Part shown: piece after piece, positions 31,286 to 42,246 of the stretch
Layout of the letters: each line of letters starts with the position of its first letter
Numbering within the stretch: position 1 is the first letter of the stretch
Assembly (NCBI RefSeq): GCF_028389875.1
Contig: NC_084676.1
Location: forward strand, 1,612,001 to 1,676,000
DNA: 64,000 bases
Reading direction: 5' to 3'
From: Rhea pennata
Taxonomy: Eukaryota > Chordata > Aves > Rheiformes > Rheidae
Position numbers and translations under genes: made by a program
Notes under the pieces: generated by a model
The model's database searches: none
Told to the model about the DNA's origin: nothing
Seen by the model: the letters and a program-made list of their open reading frames with translations, nothing else

Positions 31286-32309
31286 TGCCGGCTAACTGCT
31301 GAATTATTTTGGCCGTGTTAGGGTTGGCATGGAGCGTGGGGCATGTGCGTGTACTTTGCTTTTGCACTGCCTTTAGCTTGGGCCAGGTATTCAACGAATG
31401 TGCTGGGTCGTAACTCATTTCATTGCCTTTTGCTTAGGATTCAGGTATTCCTGTGAATGTTAGCTTTGGGGGAGAGATATACGATCTTGTTAGTGGCGCA
31501 TCTTGCACCTTCTTCAGGAGATGTGCTTGAGAAGGATGAGGCTGTCTTTAAGCAGAGACTTCAGTGACCTAGCTGCCCATCGTTCACATACTTCCAAACC
31601 TGTGGGTTTCCTCCTAAGAACAAGTTGGGCAGGTGAATGTCCCCATAGGTCGATGTTGTGATTCTGATGCGTGTCACAAAGAAATGGTTTGTCCGGCTGG
31701 TCCTTTAATGATATACATTTACAACATATGAGGGCCAAAGACCACCACACATGTTGTAAAGGGTTGTAAAGAGATGAGACTCGAGTGGACTGTGCATGAG
31801 GAGCTACTGGGGGACGCCATGAGATGTGTGGAGGAGAGCATGTGAATGCTGTCTAATTAAAAGTGGAGGTGAATGGACATCTTAGGGGTTTTTGGTTACT
31901 TTAGGAAGTAACTGGGTAGTACATCTGGTAACTCTGCTGACTTTGACAAGGCGGGGCTACAAAAGGGCCATGTTGATGGCTGAGCACTTTCCTACCTTGT
32001 TGCCCGGTGCATTTTTAGGCAAATAGAAGAACTGATCTTGTGTAGGCACAGGGCAGGTGAAAGAGTTTGCAGTAACGTGAAAGTTCTAATTGTCTTAGTA
32101 TATTTGGCACGCAGTTGTCATTGTATGCAAGTTTGTTGTTCGTTTTTGCCTTAATTACGCTGGGGAGCTGTGGCTCTGGTCTGTGTTGTGAGGTTTGTGA
32201 GGAGCCTCCTTTCATGTTTGTGACTTACTCGATACCATTCTTCTGTGCCTCTTACAAGCGACATAGTCCAAAATAATAACCTATGGCTCCATCATGTCGG
32301 TATGTTTCC
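31286..32309. other. Spacer between A1 and A2, unit 2
   Basis: Nothing recognised; matches 15396-16419. Confidence 0.5.
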
Positions 32310-33345
32310 TGCTCTTTCCTTTTCTTTTTTGGAATTGAGCTTTGGATTGAGCTTCAAGCCTTGCTTGCTCCAAGTCTTCCTACTTCATGCTTGTGGAGTG
32401 GGCCTTTGTTCTTGGACCTGCCAGGGTTGTTTTGCAGCAAACACTTAATTGCCTGGACAAGCTGCCAACGACCTGAAGGCAGAATTTTATGGAAGAGGAA
32501 AATGGAGCAGAGAAGCTCCATCAGGATCTCTCATAACACTGACATTCAGAGGCCTCCTATATGACATTCACACTTATGCCCTCACAGGCGCAGGAGAGGA
32601 GCAGGCCACGTAGCACCAGAACTCGTGGGAGCTGAGGAACATTTCTGAAAAGGAACATCCCCCACGCCCTCCCCTATAGACCACAGCAAGAAATCAGGGT
32701 CTAGCATGCAACTTGGGGCCTCCCTGACTTCCAGGTGCCTGGGGAGTGCTTTCTAAGGCAGAGGTGTGGCAAAGCAACTGTGAAAAGGCATTGCATCTGG
32801 CAATGTGCTAACACAGTACCACGCGGTGCCGAGTGCTTCTGGCAACTACCAGCTACTCCTGGGCTCTTCTTACCTCTCAGAGGATTTAGAGGCACAGCCC
32901 GAGCCTGCCTCTCAGGGTGCCATCCCGCATTGCAGTCCAGGGCTGGAAGCAGGCCTTCTCCAACAGCAGAAGGAAGGCCACAGCTGCAGGCAGGAATACT
33001 TTCAGCCTGGGCTGGCCAGAGAGAAGGACTTTTGCTTGGAAGCTCCCCAAAGCATACAGAGTCTCTAGCCAAACAGTGAGAGATGGTTGAGATGGCAGAC
33101 CTCGAGCTGCAGAGAGTTCAACCAAGTTCAACCACCCCAGCAGCTTTATGGACAGAATGGCAGGCTGTGCTCCGGGCAAAGATCCTGCTCTGTTTTGTAC
33201 TTGCCTTTTCTCTGCCAACCAGGTGTGGAAGAACAGAAAAGGAGCAAGCTTAATAAGCAGCTCAGTAAGGTTAGGAGGGAGTCACACATGTTGCCTTCGG
33301 GGTCCATAATTCTCAAACAAATACGATTTGCTCTTTCGTCTTGAT
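32310..33345 (+). repeat. Repeat A2, unit 2
   Basis: Uninterrupted copy, matching 16420-17455. Confidence 0.75.
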
Positions 33346-34000
33346 GAACAAAACGCAGAACAACCCCCTGACACATACGTGAGCAAACAGGTGAACCTCG
33401 GACACGGTGGAAAGTGTTCACAGGCCTGCCAGAAAAGCATGGAGCAGAGCCTGCAAATGAGAAAGAGCAACAGTCTGGTCTTCCAAGATTTCCTACCTCC
33501 TCTCTCCTTTCCTTGCCACTAAGCACCGGGCTTTTCCAGAATTCAGGCAGCTTGCCTGAAGTAGAGGCAGAAAAGTGCGCCTTCCCACTCACCTTTCCGG
33601 ACTGGGCATATGTTCCATGCCGCACAGAAGCAAGCTCAGTCATCACCCTGTCGCACATAGGTCGAGGCGCCGGGGCTGCCGCAGGCTCCTGCGGGGCGGC
33701 TGCTCGTTCGCGCAGCGCCGGGCGGGCGGCACAGGCACAGGCACAAAGCCCCGCGGGGAGGGCGGCAACGACGGAGCGGCAGGCGGGAGAGGCGGCGAGC
33801 GGTGCAGTCCACTCGTCCCCGCCGCCACTCTCACCCTACTGGAGGACAGTATGCGAGGACTAAGCCAGGCGCGGCGAGGGACTCTTCGCGCAGAGGAAGG
33901 AGAGCAGCCAGCCGATCGGCGGAGATCAGCAGCAGCTGGGGCGGCCCCGGGATCGCTGCCCCGCGCCGGGGTCCCGGCACAGCCAGAAGCGCTCGGCGGG
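33346..34000. other. Spacer and CpG-rich promoter-like region, end of unit 2
   Basis: Matches 17456-18110. GC-rich from about 33,655. Confidence 0.5.
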
Positions 34001-34336
34001 GCTAGGGCAGCGCTGCTGTGCGCTTGGCTGCTCTCCTCGGGCTGCCGGGCGGCGCCGGAGCGGCTGCTCAGCTACCGCCTCACTGACATCGCGTCCTTCC
34101 CGCCCACCGCGCCTGCGTGGCGGAGAACAACGCGGCGGGCGCGGCGGTGCTGCGCGTCCGCACGCGGGACGCGGACGCGGGCGCCAACGGGCGCGTGAGC
34201 TACTGGCTGGCGGGCGGCAGCGCGGGCGAGGCGGCGGCGTCGGCGCCCTACGTGTCGGTGGAGGCGCGGAGCGGCGCGCTGTACACGCAGCGCTCCTTCG
34301 ACTAGGAGCAGTGCCGCGAGTTCGGGTGCTCTGCCA
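34001..34336 (+). pseudogene. Protocadherin remnant, unit 3
   Basis: Same signal-peptide-like start and EC5 fragment as at 18111, with the same TAG at 34303-34305. Confidence 0.7.
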
Positions 34337-34341
34337 CGGAG

Positions 34342-34463
34342 CCTTCTCCTTCTCTTCCTTCTCCTTCTTTCTCCTTCTCATTTTTCCCTTTCCCTTTTGG
34401 GTTCCCTTTCCAATTCACCTTTCCCTTTTCCCCTTGCCCTGCCCCTGCCCTTTTTCCTTCTCC
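34342..34463 (+). repeat. Polypyrimidine tract, unit 3
   Basis: Same CT-rich tract; unchanged. Confidence 0.85.
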
Positions 34464-34957
34464 GGTCGGAGCTCTACCCTTCGGTGCGAGGAAGCCCTCA
34501 CCGTGCGCCAGGCGCAGGAACAGGGAGTGCGCAAAGCCTGTGAGCCCCCTTCGAGTTTCCCCGCTGACCGCCGCGGCCGCTCTGCCGCGCTTGCCCAGCG
34601 GCGCCCCGGGCTCGCGGCTCGCGGCGGCTCGGCCGGGCTCGGGCGGCGGCGCGGGGCGGGCGAGCGCTCGGCCGGGCCGGCGGCAGCAGTCCCCGCCGCG
34701 GGCCGCAGGGTGGTGCTGTTGGCCAAGGCGGCGCTGCCGCGGCGCTGCGGCGCGGGGAGGCGGCGGCGGCGGCGGGCGGGGCGGCTGGCGGTGCTCGGAG
34801 CGAGCCGCTGCCGGGCCACCTCGGCCGCCCTCGGCGCCGCGGAGCGGACTCGGCGAGCAGGGGCGCCCGCCCGCGAGGCTGCCGGCTTTCCGAGCGCGAA
34901 TTGCCCCGGAGGAGCGGGCAGCGATCCGCGAGACGCGGCGCGTCCGCCGAGCCCGGC
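34464..34957 (+). promoter_or_regulatory. GC-rich 5' region of beta-type gene 3
   Basis: Identical by eye to 18574-19067, including the extra CTCGCGG. Confidence 0.5.
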
Positions 34958-37399
34958 ATGGCGTCTGCAAGGCAAGTGCTTTGTCTCTGTGCTTTTCTGT
35001 GCGTGCCGCAGGCTCGCTCCGAGCCCGTTCGCTACTCCGTCGCCGAGGAGAGGGAGAGCGGCTCCCTGGTGGCTCATGTCGCCAAGGACGTGGGGCTGGA
35101 CGTGGCGCAGCTGCGGGCTCGCGAGGCCCGCCTTGTTTCGGAGGACAGCCGGCAGTATTTTCGCTTAGACCCCCGCACCGGCCGCCTGGCAGTTAGGGAG
35201 AGGATCGATCGGGAGGAGATCTGCGGCCAGGCCGTCACGTGCACCGTCCCCTTTGAGTTACTGCTGGCCAACCCGCTGCAGTTCTTTCGCATCGAAGTGG
35301 CCGTAGAGGATATCAATGACCACGCGCCAGTTTTCCCGGAGGAACAAGTGACTTTTAAGATCCCGGAAACGAGCGATCCGGGGTCCCGTTTCCCGCTGGA
35401 GGGGGCTCGGGACCTAGATGTTGGCAGCAACAGCCTGCAGGCCTACAGCATCGCTCCCGAGAACGAGCATTTCAGCGTCTCTTTACGCAGTCTCAGTGAA
35501 GGCAGCAGGTCGGTCGAATTAGTCCTGGAAAAGGCGCTGGACAGAGAGGAGCAAGAGGAGATTGCTTTCAGCCTGATTGCCACGGACGGGGGCTCTCCGC
35601 CCCGCAGCGGGACGGCCCAGGTCCGCATCCTTGTCCTAGACGCAAATGACAACGCTCCCGTCTTCACGCAGGAGCTGTACAGAGGACAGATTTTGGAAAA
35701 TGCCCCGGAGGACTCGGTGGTTCTCCGTGTGGTCGCAACTGACGCGGATGCGGGGGTTAACGGGGAGATATCATACTCGTTCAGTCAAGCGGTGGGGCAC
35801 AGCCCCTCGGCATTCAAGATCGACCCGCTGAGTGGTGAAATTCGTGTCAGCCAGCCTCTGGATTTCGAAGCGGCGGAGAAACACGAGCTCAGCGTGCGCG
35901 CCACTGACGGCGGGGGTCTCTCCGCGCTCTGCAGGGTGGTGGTGGAGGTGGCGGATGTGAACGACAACGCGCCGGAGCTAGTGGTGAGTTCCTTCAGCAG
36001 CCCCCTGGCCGAGAGCGCCTTGCCCGGGACGGTGGTGGGCCTCTTTGTCGTTAAGGACCGGGACGCCGGGGACAACGGGAAGGTCGTCTGTTCGCTGCAG
36101 GAGCAGCCGGCTTTCTCGCTGAGGCCCGCCTACAAGAATTACTACGAGCTGGTGACAGCGAGCGCCCTGGACCGGGAGGAGACGGCGCAGTACGTCCTCG
36201 CCGTCACGGCGGCCGACGCGGGGTCCCCGCCCCTCACGACCACGCAGACCTTCACGGTGGACATCTCCGACGTCAACGACAACGGGCCCGTCTTCAACCA
36301 GACGTCGTACACCATGTACGTGCGTGAGAACAACGAGCCGTCCGCGCTCGTCGGGGCCGTCCAGGCCGCGGACCGGGACGTGGGGCCCAACGCCAAGGTG
36401 ACCTATTCGCTGGCGCCGGGCCGCCCCGCGGAGCGGGGCCCGCGCTCCTACGTCTCCGTGAACTCCGAGAACGGGAACGTGTTTGTGCTGCGGCCGCTGG
36501 ACTACGAGCAGCTGAGGCAGCTGGAGGTGGTGGTGAGCGCCGCCGACTCGGGCTCGCCGCCCCTCAGCGCCAACGTCACCGTCCGCGTCCTGGTGGTGGA
36601 CGAAAACGACAACGCGCCCGTGGTCCTGCACCCGGCGCAGGACAGCTCGCCGCCGTCCAGCGAGCTGGTGCCCACGTCGGCCGAGGCGGGCTACCTCGTC
36701 ACCAAAGTGGTGGCCGTCGACGCCGACTCGGGGCAGAACGCGTGGCTTTCGTACCACCTGCTCAAGGCAACGGACCCCGGGCTCTTCGCCGTGGGGACCC
36801 AAAGCGGGGAGGTGCGGCTGAGGAGGCCGCTGACGGAGAGGGACGCCGTGAAGCAGAAGCTGGTCGTCCTGGTGCGGGACAACGGGCGGCCGCCGCTGTC
36901 CGCCACCGCGGCGCTGGGCGCGCTGCTGCTCGATGGCTTCTCGGACGCGCACATGCCGCGCAGCGGCCTGGCCGCGGAGGACGAGGGCGGCTCCCTGACG
37001 CTTTATTTAATCCTCTCGCTGGCCTTCGTCTCGATCCTCTTCCTCGCTTCGGCCGCAGCCTTCGTCGCTTGCAAGGTGTGCAAGAGGAAGGCGCTGAAAG
37101 AGGGCCCCGTGCTTTACGGCCCCGGCGACTTCCAGAGCAGCCTGGCCGACGCAGCCGGCACGGCGACTCTGCCGCACGCCTACTGCTACGAGGTCAGCCT
37201 CACAACGGGCTCGGGCAGCAGCGAGTTCAAGTTCCTGAAGCCGGTCCTCGCCGGCCTGCCGCCGCAGCGCTGCGGCACGGCCGCGGGCGCGGCCGGCGAA
37301 GAGGATCTCGCCGGGGACTTCCCCCCCGCCGGGGACCCGCGTCCGCAGAGCCATGGGACGCTGCCGGCGGGACCGTTCAGCAGGCTGGCCTTCGAGTAG
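34958..37399 (+). CDS. Beta-type clustered protocadherin, copy 3 (813 aa)
   Basis: Protein identical by eye to the copy at 19068: SLRSLSEGSRS in EC2, L240, the unusual NDNGP linker between EC4 and EC5, TTGSGSS and EEDLAGDFPP in the tail. Full signal peptide, six EC domains, membrane helix and own stop. The neighbouring gamma-A gene in this unit is not of the unit 2 type, so this copy sits in a recombinant unit. Confidence 0.92.
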   Translation: MASARQVLCLCAFLCVPQARSEPVRYSVAEERESGSLVAHVAKDVGLDVAQLRAREARLVSEDSRQYFRLDPRTGRLAVRERIDREEICGQAVTCTVPFELLLANPLQFFRIEVAVEDINDHAPVFPEEQVTFKIPETSDPGSRFPLEGARDLDVGSNSLQAYSIAPENEHFSVSLRSLSEGSRSVELVLEKALDREEQEEIAFSLIATDGGSPPRSGTAQVRILVLDANDNAPVFTQELYRGQILENAPEDSVVLRVVATDADAGVNGEISYSFSQAVGHSPSAFKIDPLSGEIRVSQPLDFEAAEKHELSVRATDGGGLSALCRVVVEVADVNDNAPELVVSSFSSPLAESALPGTVVGLFVVKDRDAGDNGKVVCSLQEQPAFSLRPAYKNYYELVTASALDREETAQYVLAVTAADAGSPPLTTTQTFTVDISDVNDNGPVFNQTSYTMYVRENNEPSALVGAVQAADRDVGPNAKVTYSLAPGRPAERGPRSYVSVNSENGNVFVLRPLDYEQLRQLEVVVSAADSGSPPLSANVTVRVLVVDENDNAPVVLHPAQDSSPPSSELVPTSAEAGYLVTKVVAVDADSGQNAWLSYHLLKATDPGLFAVGTQSGEVRLRRPLTERDAVKQKLVVLVRDNGRPPLSATAALGALLLDGFSDAHMPRSGLAAEDEGGSLTLYLILSLAFVSILFLASAAAFVACKVCKRKALKEGPVLYGPGDFQSSLADAAGTATLPHAYCYEVSLTTGSGSSEFKFLKPVLAGLPPQRCGTAAGAAGEEDLAGDFPPAGDPRPQSHGTLPAGPFSRLAFE

Positions 37400-37501
37400 C
37401 GCCACGGGAGCAAATCAACGGCTTGATGCCTCCCTCCCCAAACGGCGTGCAATGCCCTCACTTGGCTGACCGTGGATTTGCTGCCGCCACCAGCCCCACC
37501 A

Positions 37502-37569
37502 GGAAAAAAAAAAAAAAAGAAAAAGAAAGAAAGAAAGAAAGAAAGAAAGAAAAAAGAAAGAAAAAGAAA
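37502..37569 (+). repeat. A/GAAA microsatellite, unit 3
   Basis: An A run of about 15 then G-interrupted repeats, with the order of unit 4 but the flanks of unit 2. Confidence 0.85.
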
Positions 37570-37800
37570 CTAAAAGTTGTCTTCCTCAATTTGTTCCTAA
37601 TTATTTAATTGTTTTCCTTTCTTCTGTGGTCGTTTCTGAAGTGCTTGCGGGGCAGAATTAATTCTGGAGTGTCCCATTCAGCCCTTGATGACTCTTGGAA
37701 GTCCTCACATCCATCCCTTTTGAATCGCCCTCTTCCACCTTATCAGTCGGTAGAGGTAGTTTTGTGCGGGTGCAGATGACTCAGCTTGTCGGGGGAGATT

Positions 37801-37860
37801 AATAAAACGCCCAGCCAGGTCTCCCTCGTACCCGAAATTGGTGAGTGTGGGCGGGGAGGG
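37801..37860 (+). terminator. Polyadenylation signal of beta-type gene 3
   Basis: AATAAA at 37801-37806, GT-rich element 35-55 bases later, as in unit 2. Confidence 0.65.
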
Positions 37861-38464
37861 AGGGAGGCGATGTCCTGGAAGTCGCTTCGGAGAGATAGCA
37901 GGATTCGTGATGCCGGGATAGACTGTAACAATACCAAACCGTGCAAAGGGTTTAAATCTGAGCGGATGGTTGTAGAGAAACTGCGCGTGTCTCTTCAGGG
38001 CTTTCCTCTGAAGTTAGAACTGACGTGAAGGGCCGATGCTGTATTCGTCGTCGCAAGCTCTGCAATCTCCCCCCCCCACACACACACACGCCCCCTAATT
38101 TTCCTTTCTGTATGCTAACTCTCTGTTATCGGTGTTTTCCCCGTGCTCTGAACATCGGGGCTGCCACTCGCAATGTATGAATGCCTTGTGTGAGCGATGA
38201 CTGTGGAGCACTAAGTGTTCTGAAACCCTGGCGTTGTATGCAATTGCCGCTACAAAGTGGAAAAGTGTAAGCGTCCTTTGGCAATAGAAAACAATAAAAA
38301 TATAAACATAATTAAAAAATCTCTCGGGGGCCATTCCTGCAATAAAATATAACTGGTATGCGGCAGCAGCTGTGGCCACGTATTTCCATCATTCCACCCT
38401 CCATAAAAGAACCAAGGTGTGAGGGTTTTTTGTGGTGCGGGGAAGGGGCTGCAGAAGACCTGAG

Positions 38465-38859
38465 TTCAATGGGCCTATTTAGCCTGGAGAAGAGAAGATT
38501 GTGTTTCTGTGTGGGAGAGATCTTCTCAATGTCTAAAAGTACCTGAAGGGAGGGTGTCAAGGGGAAGGTGCCGAACTCTTTCCAGCTGTCCCATGCAAAA
38601 AGACAAGAGGCAACAGGCAAAAACTGAACGGCAGGAAGCTCGCCTGAACGTGAGGAGGAATTTCTTCACTGTGAGAGTGACAGAGCACTGGAGCAGGTCG
38701 CCCAGACAGGTTGTGGAGTCTCCTGCTCTGGAGATATTCAAAGCCCGCCTGGATGCAACCCCGTCTACCATGCTCTAGGTGACCCTGCTTGAGAAGGGGG
38801 GTTGCACTCGATGATCCCCAGAGGTCCCTTCCAACCTTAGCGATTCCGTGATTCTGTGA
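38465..38859 (+). mobile_element. CR1 3' fragment, unit 3 (longer form)
   Basis: Retains the segment CAGGTTGTGGAGTCTCCTGC to GGTGACCCTGC that is missing in units 1 and 2, so it shows the ancestral form of this insertion. Confidence 0.9.
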
Positions 38860-39545
38860 GCACCACGGGCTATCGGCCCTACACCTGCCGTGGCCCTGCG
38901 CATGCAAAGGCGCCTGGAAGTCAGAGAGGTGCTGCTCCAGAGCCCCGCTTGTCCTTAGCCATGTGCTGGAGCGAAGGCGCAGTGTGAGCACGTGGGCTCC
39001 ACAGGCAGCTGTACCTAGAATGGCAGCTGTAGGACCTTACCTACAGAGGTACACACAAATGCGTTATTTAGAAACGTGTCTGGATTTAGAGGTGTCGGCG
39101 GGTTCATAGGAGGGGGCATCTCAGAGACACACGGGTTCCTTTTCCTTTTAATGGTCGTGTGTTATAATACAGAGAGTGCCTGCAGAAAGCAAAAGCCTGT
39201 ATTTTCTCCCCCACGAGACGGCCACGCTGCTGCTGCAGCCTGTCTTGCCCAGGTTCCTGTTGCGCCTGAAACTCCTTCCCCTCACATCCGACCATGCCCT
39301 TTCTGCACCGTTGCTCAAGTCTTTGAATGCTGCTGGAAGTTGTTTGGAATCTGACGTGTAGATCTGCGGAGCATGGTGGGGTGAAGACACGGCTGAATCG
39401 TGAAGGTGTGCTCTCGCGTCTCGGTGCAGTATCGTGAAGCGTGTTGTAAGCCGAGATTCGCATATGCGCATAAGAACGAGCGGAGAGGAGCGGAGCAGCG
39501 ATTAGCTTTGCCGGCGCTAGAGCGCTGCAGTGATTCCTGGAGGCT
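38860..39545. other. Spacer and 5' flank of gamma-A gene 3
   Basis: Nothing recognised; close to 7004-7690 with a few substitutions. Confidence 0.5.
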
Positions 39546-39565
39546 GCAAGTGTCGCTGTCTGCTC
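39546..39565 (+). promoter_or_regulatory. Candidate Pcdh CGCT-box element, unit 3
   Basis: Same 20 bases as in unit 1. Tentative. Confidence 0.4.
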
Positions 39566-39744
39566 ACGATGGGCCGCTCGGCAGCCCGAGAGCGCGAGAA
39601 GAGAAGCGAGCCCGAGAGAGAGGAGCCGCCGGAGTGCAAGGACAGCGCAGGAAAGAGCAGGGTGCGGTCGGAGCCGGCTTGTGCTGTTGGCAGTGGAGAT
39701 TCAGCCGGGAGGAGAGCGGCGGAAGCGGTGGCCCGAGCTTTGAA

Positions 39745-42186
39745 ATGTGGCCGCGAGAGAGGCGCCGGGACCGCCGAGGGCGAGCGTTGCTGTGGTGCGC
39801 CTGGGTGGCGGCGTGGGAGCTGGCGCGGGGGCAGCTGCGCTACTCGGTGCCCGAGGAGATGCAGAAGGGCTCTTTCGTGGGCGACGTGGCCAAGGACCTG
39901 GCGCTGGAGCTGGCGGCGCTCCGCGACCGCGGCGCCCGTGTAGTGTCCGAAGGTAGGAGTCAGTATTTTGCTCTGCATGAGAAGACCGGCCATTTAGTGA
40001 CGGCGGCACGGATAGACAGAGAGCAGGTCTGCGAAGCCGCGGATGGGTGTGTGCTGCGCTGTGAGGTGATAGTGGAGGGCGAAATGAAGGTTTATGCCAT
40101 CGAAGTGGAAATCAGGGACATTAATGACAACGCGCCCAGCTTCCGAGAGGCAGAAAGGCAGCTGAGAGTGAGTGAGACAACAGCACCGGGATCACGGTTT
40201 TCCCTGGCTGAGGCTCACGACCCGGACAGCGGGAGCAATTCCGTGCAGCGCTACGAGCTGAGCGGCGACGAGCACTTCTCCCTGGCCGTGCAGACGGCAC
40301 CCGATGGGGAGGAGCGTCCCGAGCTGGTGCTGGCGAAGGCGCTGGACCGGGAGGAAAGCGCCTTTCACGACCTGGTGCTCAGGGCGGTGGACGGCGGGGA
40401 GCCGGCGCGCACGGGCACGGCGCGGATCCGCGTGGTCGTGCTGGACGCGAACGACAACGCGCCGGTGTTCAGCCAGGCGGTGTACACGGTGCGCGTGCGG
40501 GAGGACGTGCCCGTGGGCTCCACGCTGCTCACCGTGAGGGCCACCGATGCCGACGACGGGCTGAACGGAGAGGTGAAATACATTTTTAAGAAAATCTCCG
40601 ACACGGCATCGGAAATTTTCCAGCTGGACCCTGAGACAGGGGAACTCTCTCTCATGCTTGAATTGGACTTCGAACAAGCTTCCTCATATGAAGTGGAGGT
40701 GCAAGCACGAGATGGCGGGGACCTTTCCGACACAGCAAAGGTCGTGATCGCGGTGACTGACGTGAACGACAACGCGCCCGAGATCTCCGTGCGGTCGCTG
40801 GTGGGCGCGATATCCGAGGACTCTCCGGCCGGGACGGTGGTGGCCCTGCTGCACGTGCAGGACCGGGACTCGGGGGCGAACGGGGAGGTGAGGTGCTCGC
40901 TGGGCGCGGGGCTGCCGTTCCGCCTGCGGAGCTCGCTGGGCAGCTACTACAGCGTGGTGACGGCGAGGGAGCTGGACCGCGAGGAGGTGTCGGAGTACAA
41001 CGTGACGGTGCGGGCGACGGACGGCGGGTCGCCGGCGCTGTGGAGCAGCGCGGTGCTGCCGCTGCGGGTGCTGGACGTGAACGACAACGCGCCGGTGTTC
41101 GCGGAGGCGCGCTACAGCGCCCGGCTGCGCGAGAACAACGCCAAGGGCGCGCTGGTGCTGCGGGTGCGGGCGGCGGACGCGGACTGGGGGCAGAACGCGC
41201 GCGTGCGGTACCGGCTGTGGGAGGGGCAGGTGCGGGGCGCGCCGCTCTCGTCGTACGTGTCGGTGCACGCGGAGACGGGCGCGCTGTACGCGCTGCGCTC
41301 CTTCGACTACGAGGAGGTGCGCGAGGTGGGGCTGTGGGTGCAGGCGGAGGACGGGGGCGCGCCGGCGCTGAGCAGCAACGTGTCGGTGCGGCTCTTCATC
41401 GTGGACGAGAACGACAACGCGCCGCAGGTGCTGTACCCGCCACCGGCGGCAGCAGCAGCAGCGGGTCCGGGCTTGGGCTGGACGGGCGTGGAGCTGGCGC
41501 CGCGCTCGGCGGAGCCCGGGGCGCTGGTGGCCAAGGTGGTGGCGGTGGACGCGGACTCGGGGCAGAACGCGTGGCTCTCCTACGAGCTGGCCAAGGCCAC
41601 GGAGCCGGGGCTCTTCCGCGTGGGGCTGCACAGCGGCGAGGTGCGCACGGCGCGGTCCCCGCTGGCGCGCGACGCGCTGCGGCAGAGCCTGGTGGTGGTG
41701 GTGAAGGACCACGGGCAGCCGGCGCTGTCGGCCACGGCCACGCTGACGGTGGTGCTGGCCGAGAGCGTGGCCGAGCTGCTCTCGGAGCTGGGCGGCGCGG
41801 CTTCGCCGGGAGAGCCCCCCGGCAGCCCGACGCGCTGGCTGGTGGTGGCCGTGGCGGCCGTGTGCTGCCTCTTCCTCGCCTTCCTGCTGGCGCTGCTGGC
41901 GCTGCACCTGCGGCGCTGGCGCCGCTCACGGCTGCTGGCAGCGGGCGGCGGCACCTTGCGCGCCGTCCCGGCCTCGCCCTTCGTGGGCATCGACGGCGTC
42001 CGCGCCTTCCTGCACTCCTACTCGCACGAGGTCTCGCTCACGGCCGGCTCGCGCAAGAGCCAGCTCCGCTCCCCGGGCGCCAGCTGCTCCAACACGCTCA
42101 CGCCCGCGCCGCCGCCCGACCAGTGCGCTGCGCTGCTGCCCCAGGAGCCCTCGAGCGCCGCCGACCACAGCGGAGACGCCCTGCTG
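39745..42186 (+). CDS. PCDHGA: Gamma-A-type protocadherin variable exon, copy 3 (814 codons)
   Basis: Same architecture and same phase-0 CTG|GTGAGT donor as the copy at 7890, but a distinct isoform. EC2 begins ERQLRVSETTAPGSRFSLAE in place of EPQVKVSEITAPGSRFPLAE. EC3 residues 280-328 are replaced by a related but different stretch (KYIFKKISDTASEIF, ETGELSLMLELDFEQASSYE, ARDGGDLSDTA). EC4 begins VGAISED. Only this copy has ASPGEPPGSPTRW before the membrane helix and LLAAGGGTLRA after it. EC5 and EC6 are unchanged. The changes in EC2 and EC3 are expected to alter homophilic specificity relative to copies 1 and 2; that is inference from family structures. Confidence 0.94.
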
Positions 42187-42246
42187 GTGAGTCCCTCGAG
42201 CGAGACTGTTACGCGGCTTTTATGCTACGCTGTGGTGCTGCTCTAG

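Larger units (their letters stand above)
18198..34087 (+). repeat. Tandem unit 2 (15,890 bp)
   Basis: Head-to-tail copy. Its left part (to about 22.1 kb) matches unit 3, and its right part matches unit 1, both at offset 15,890. This is the pattern left by one duplication of about 15.9 kb whose breakpoint lies near 6.1-6.3 kb, 22.0-22.2 kb and 38.0 kb. Confidence 0.85.
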
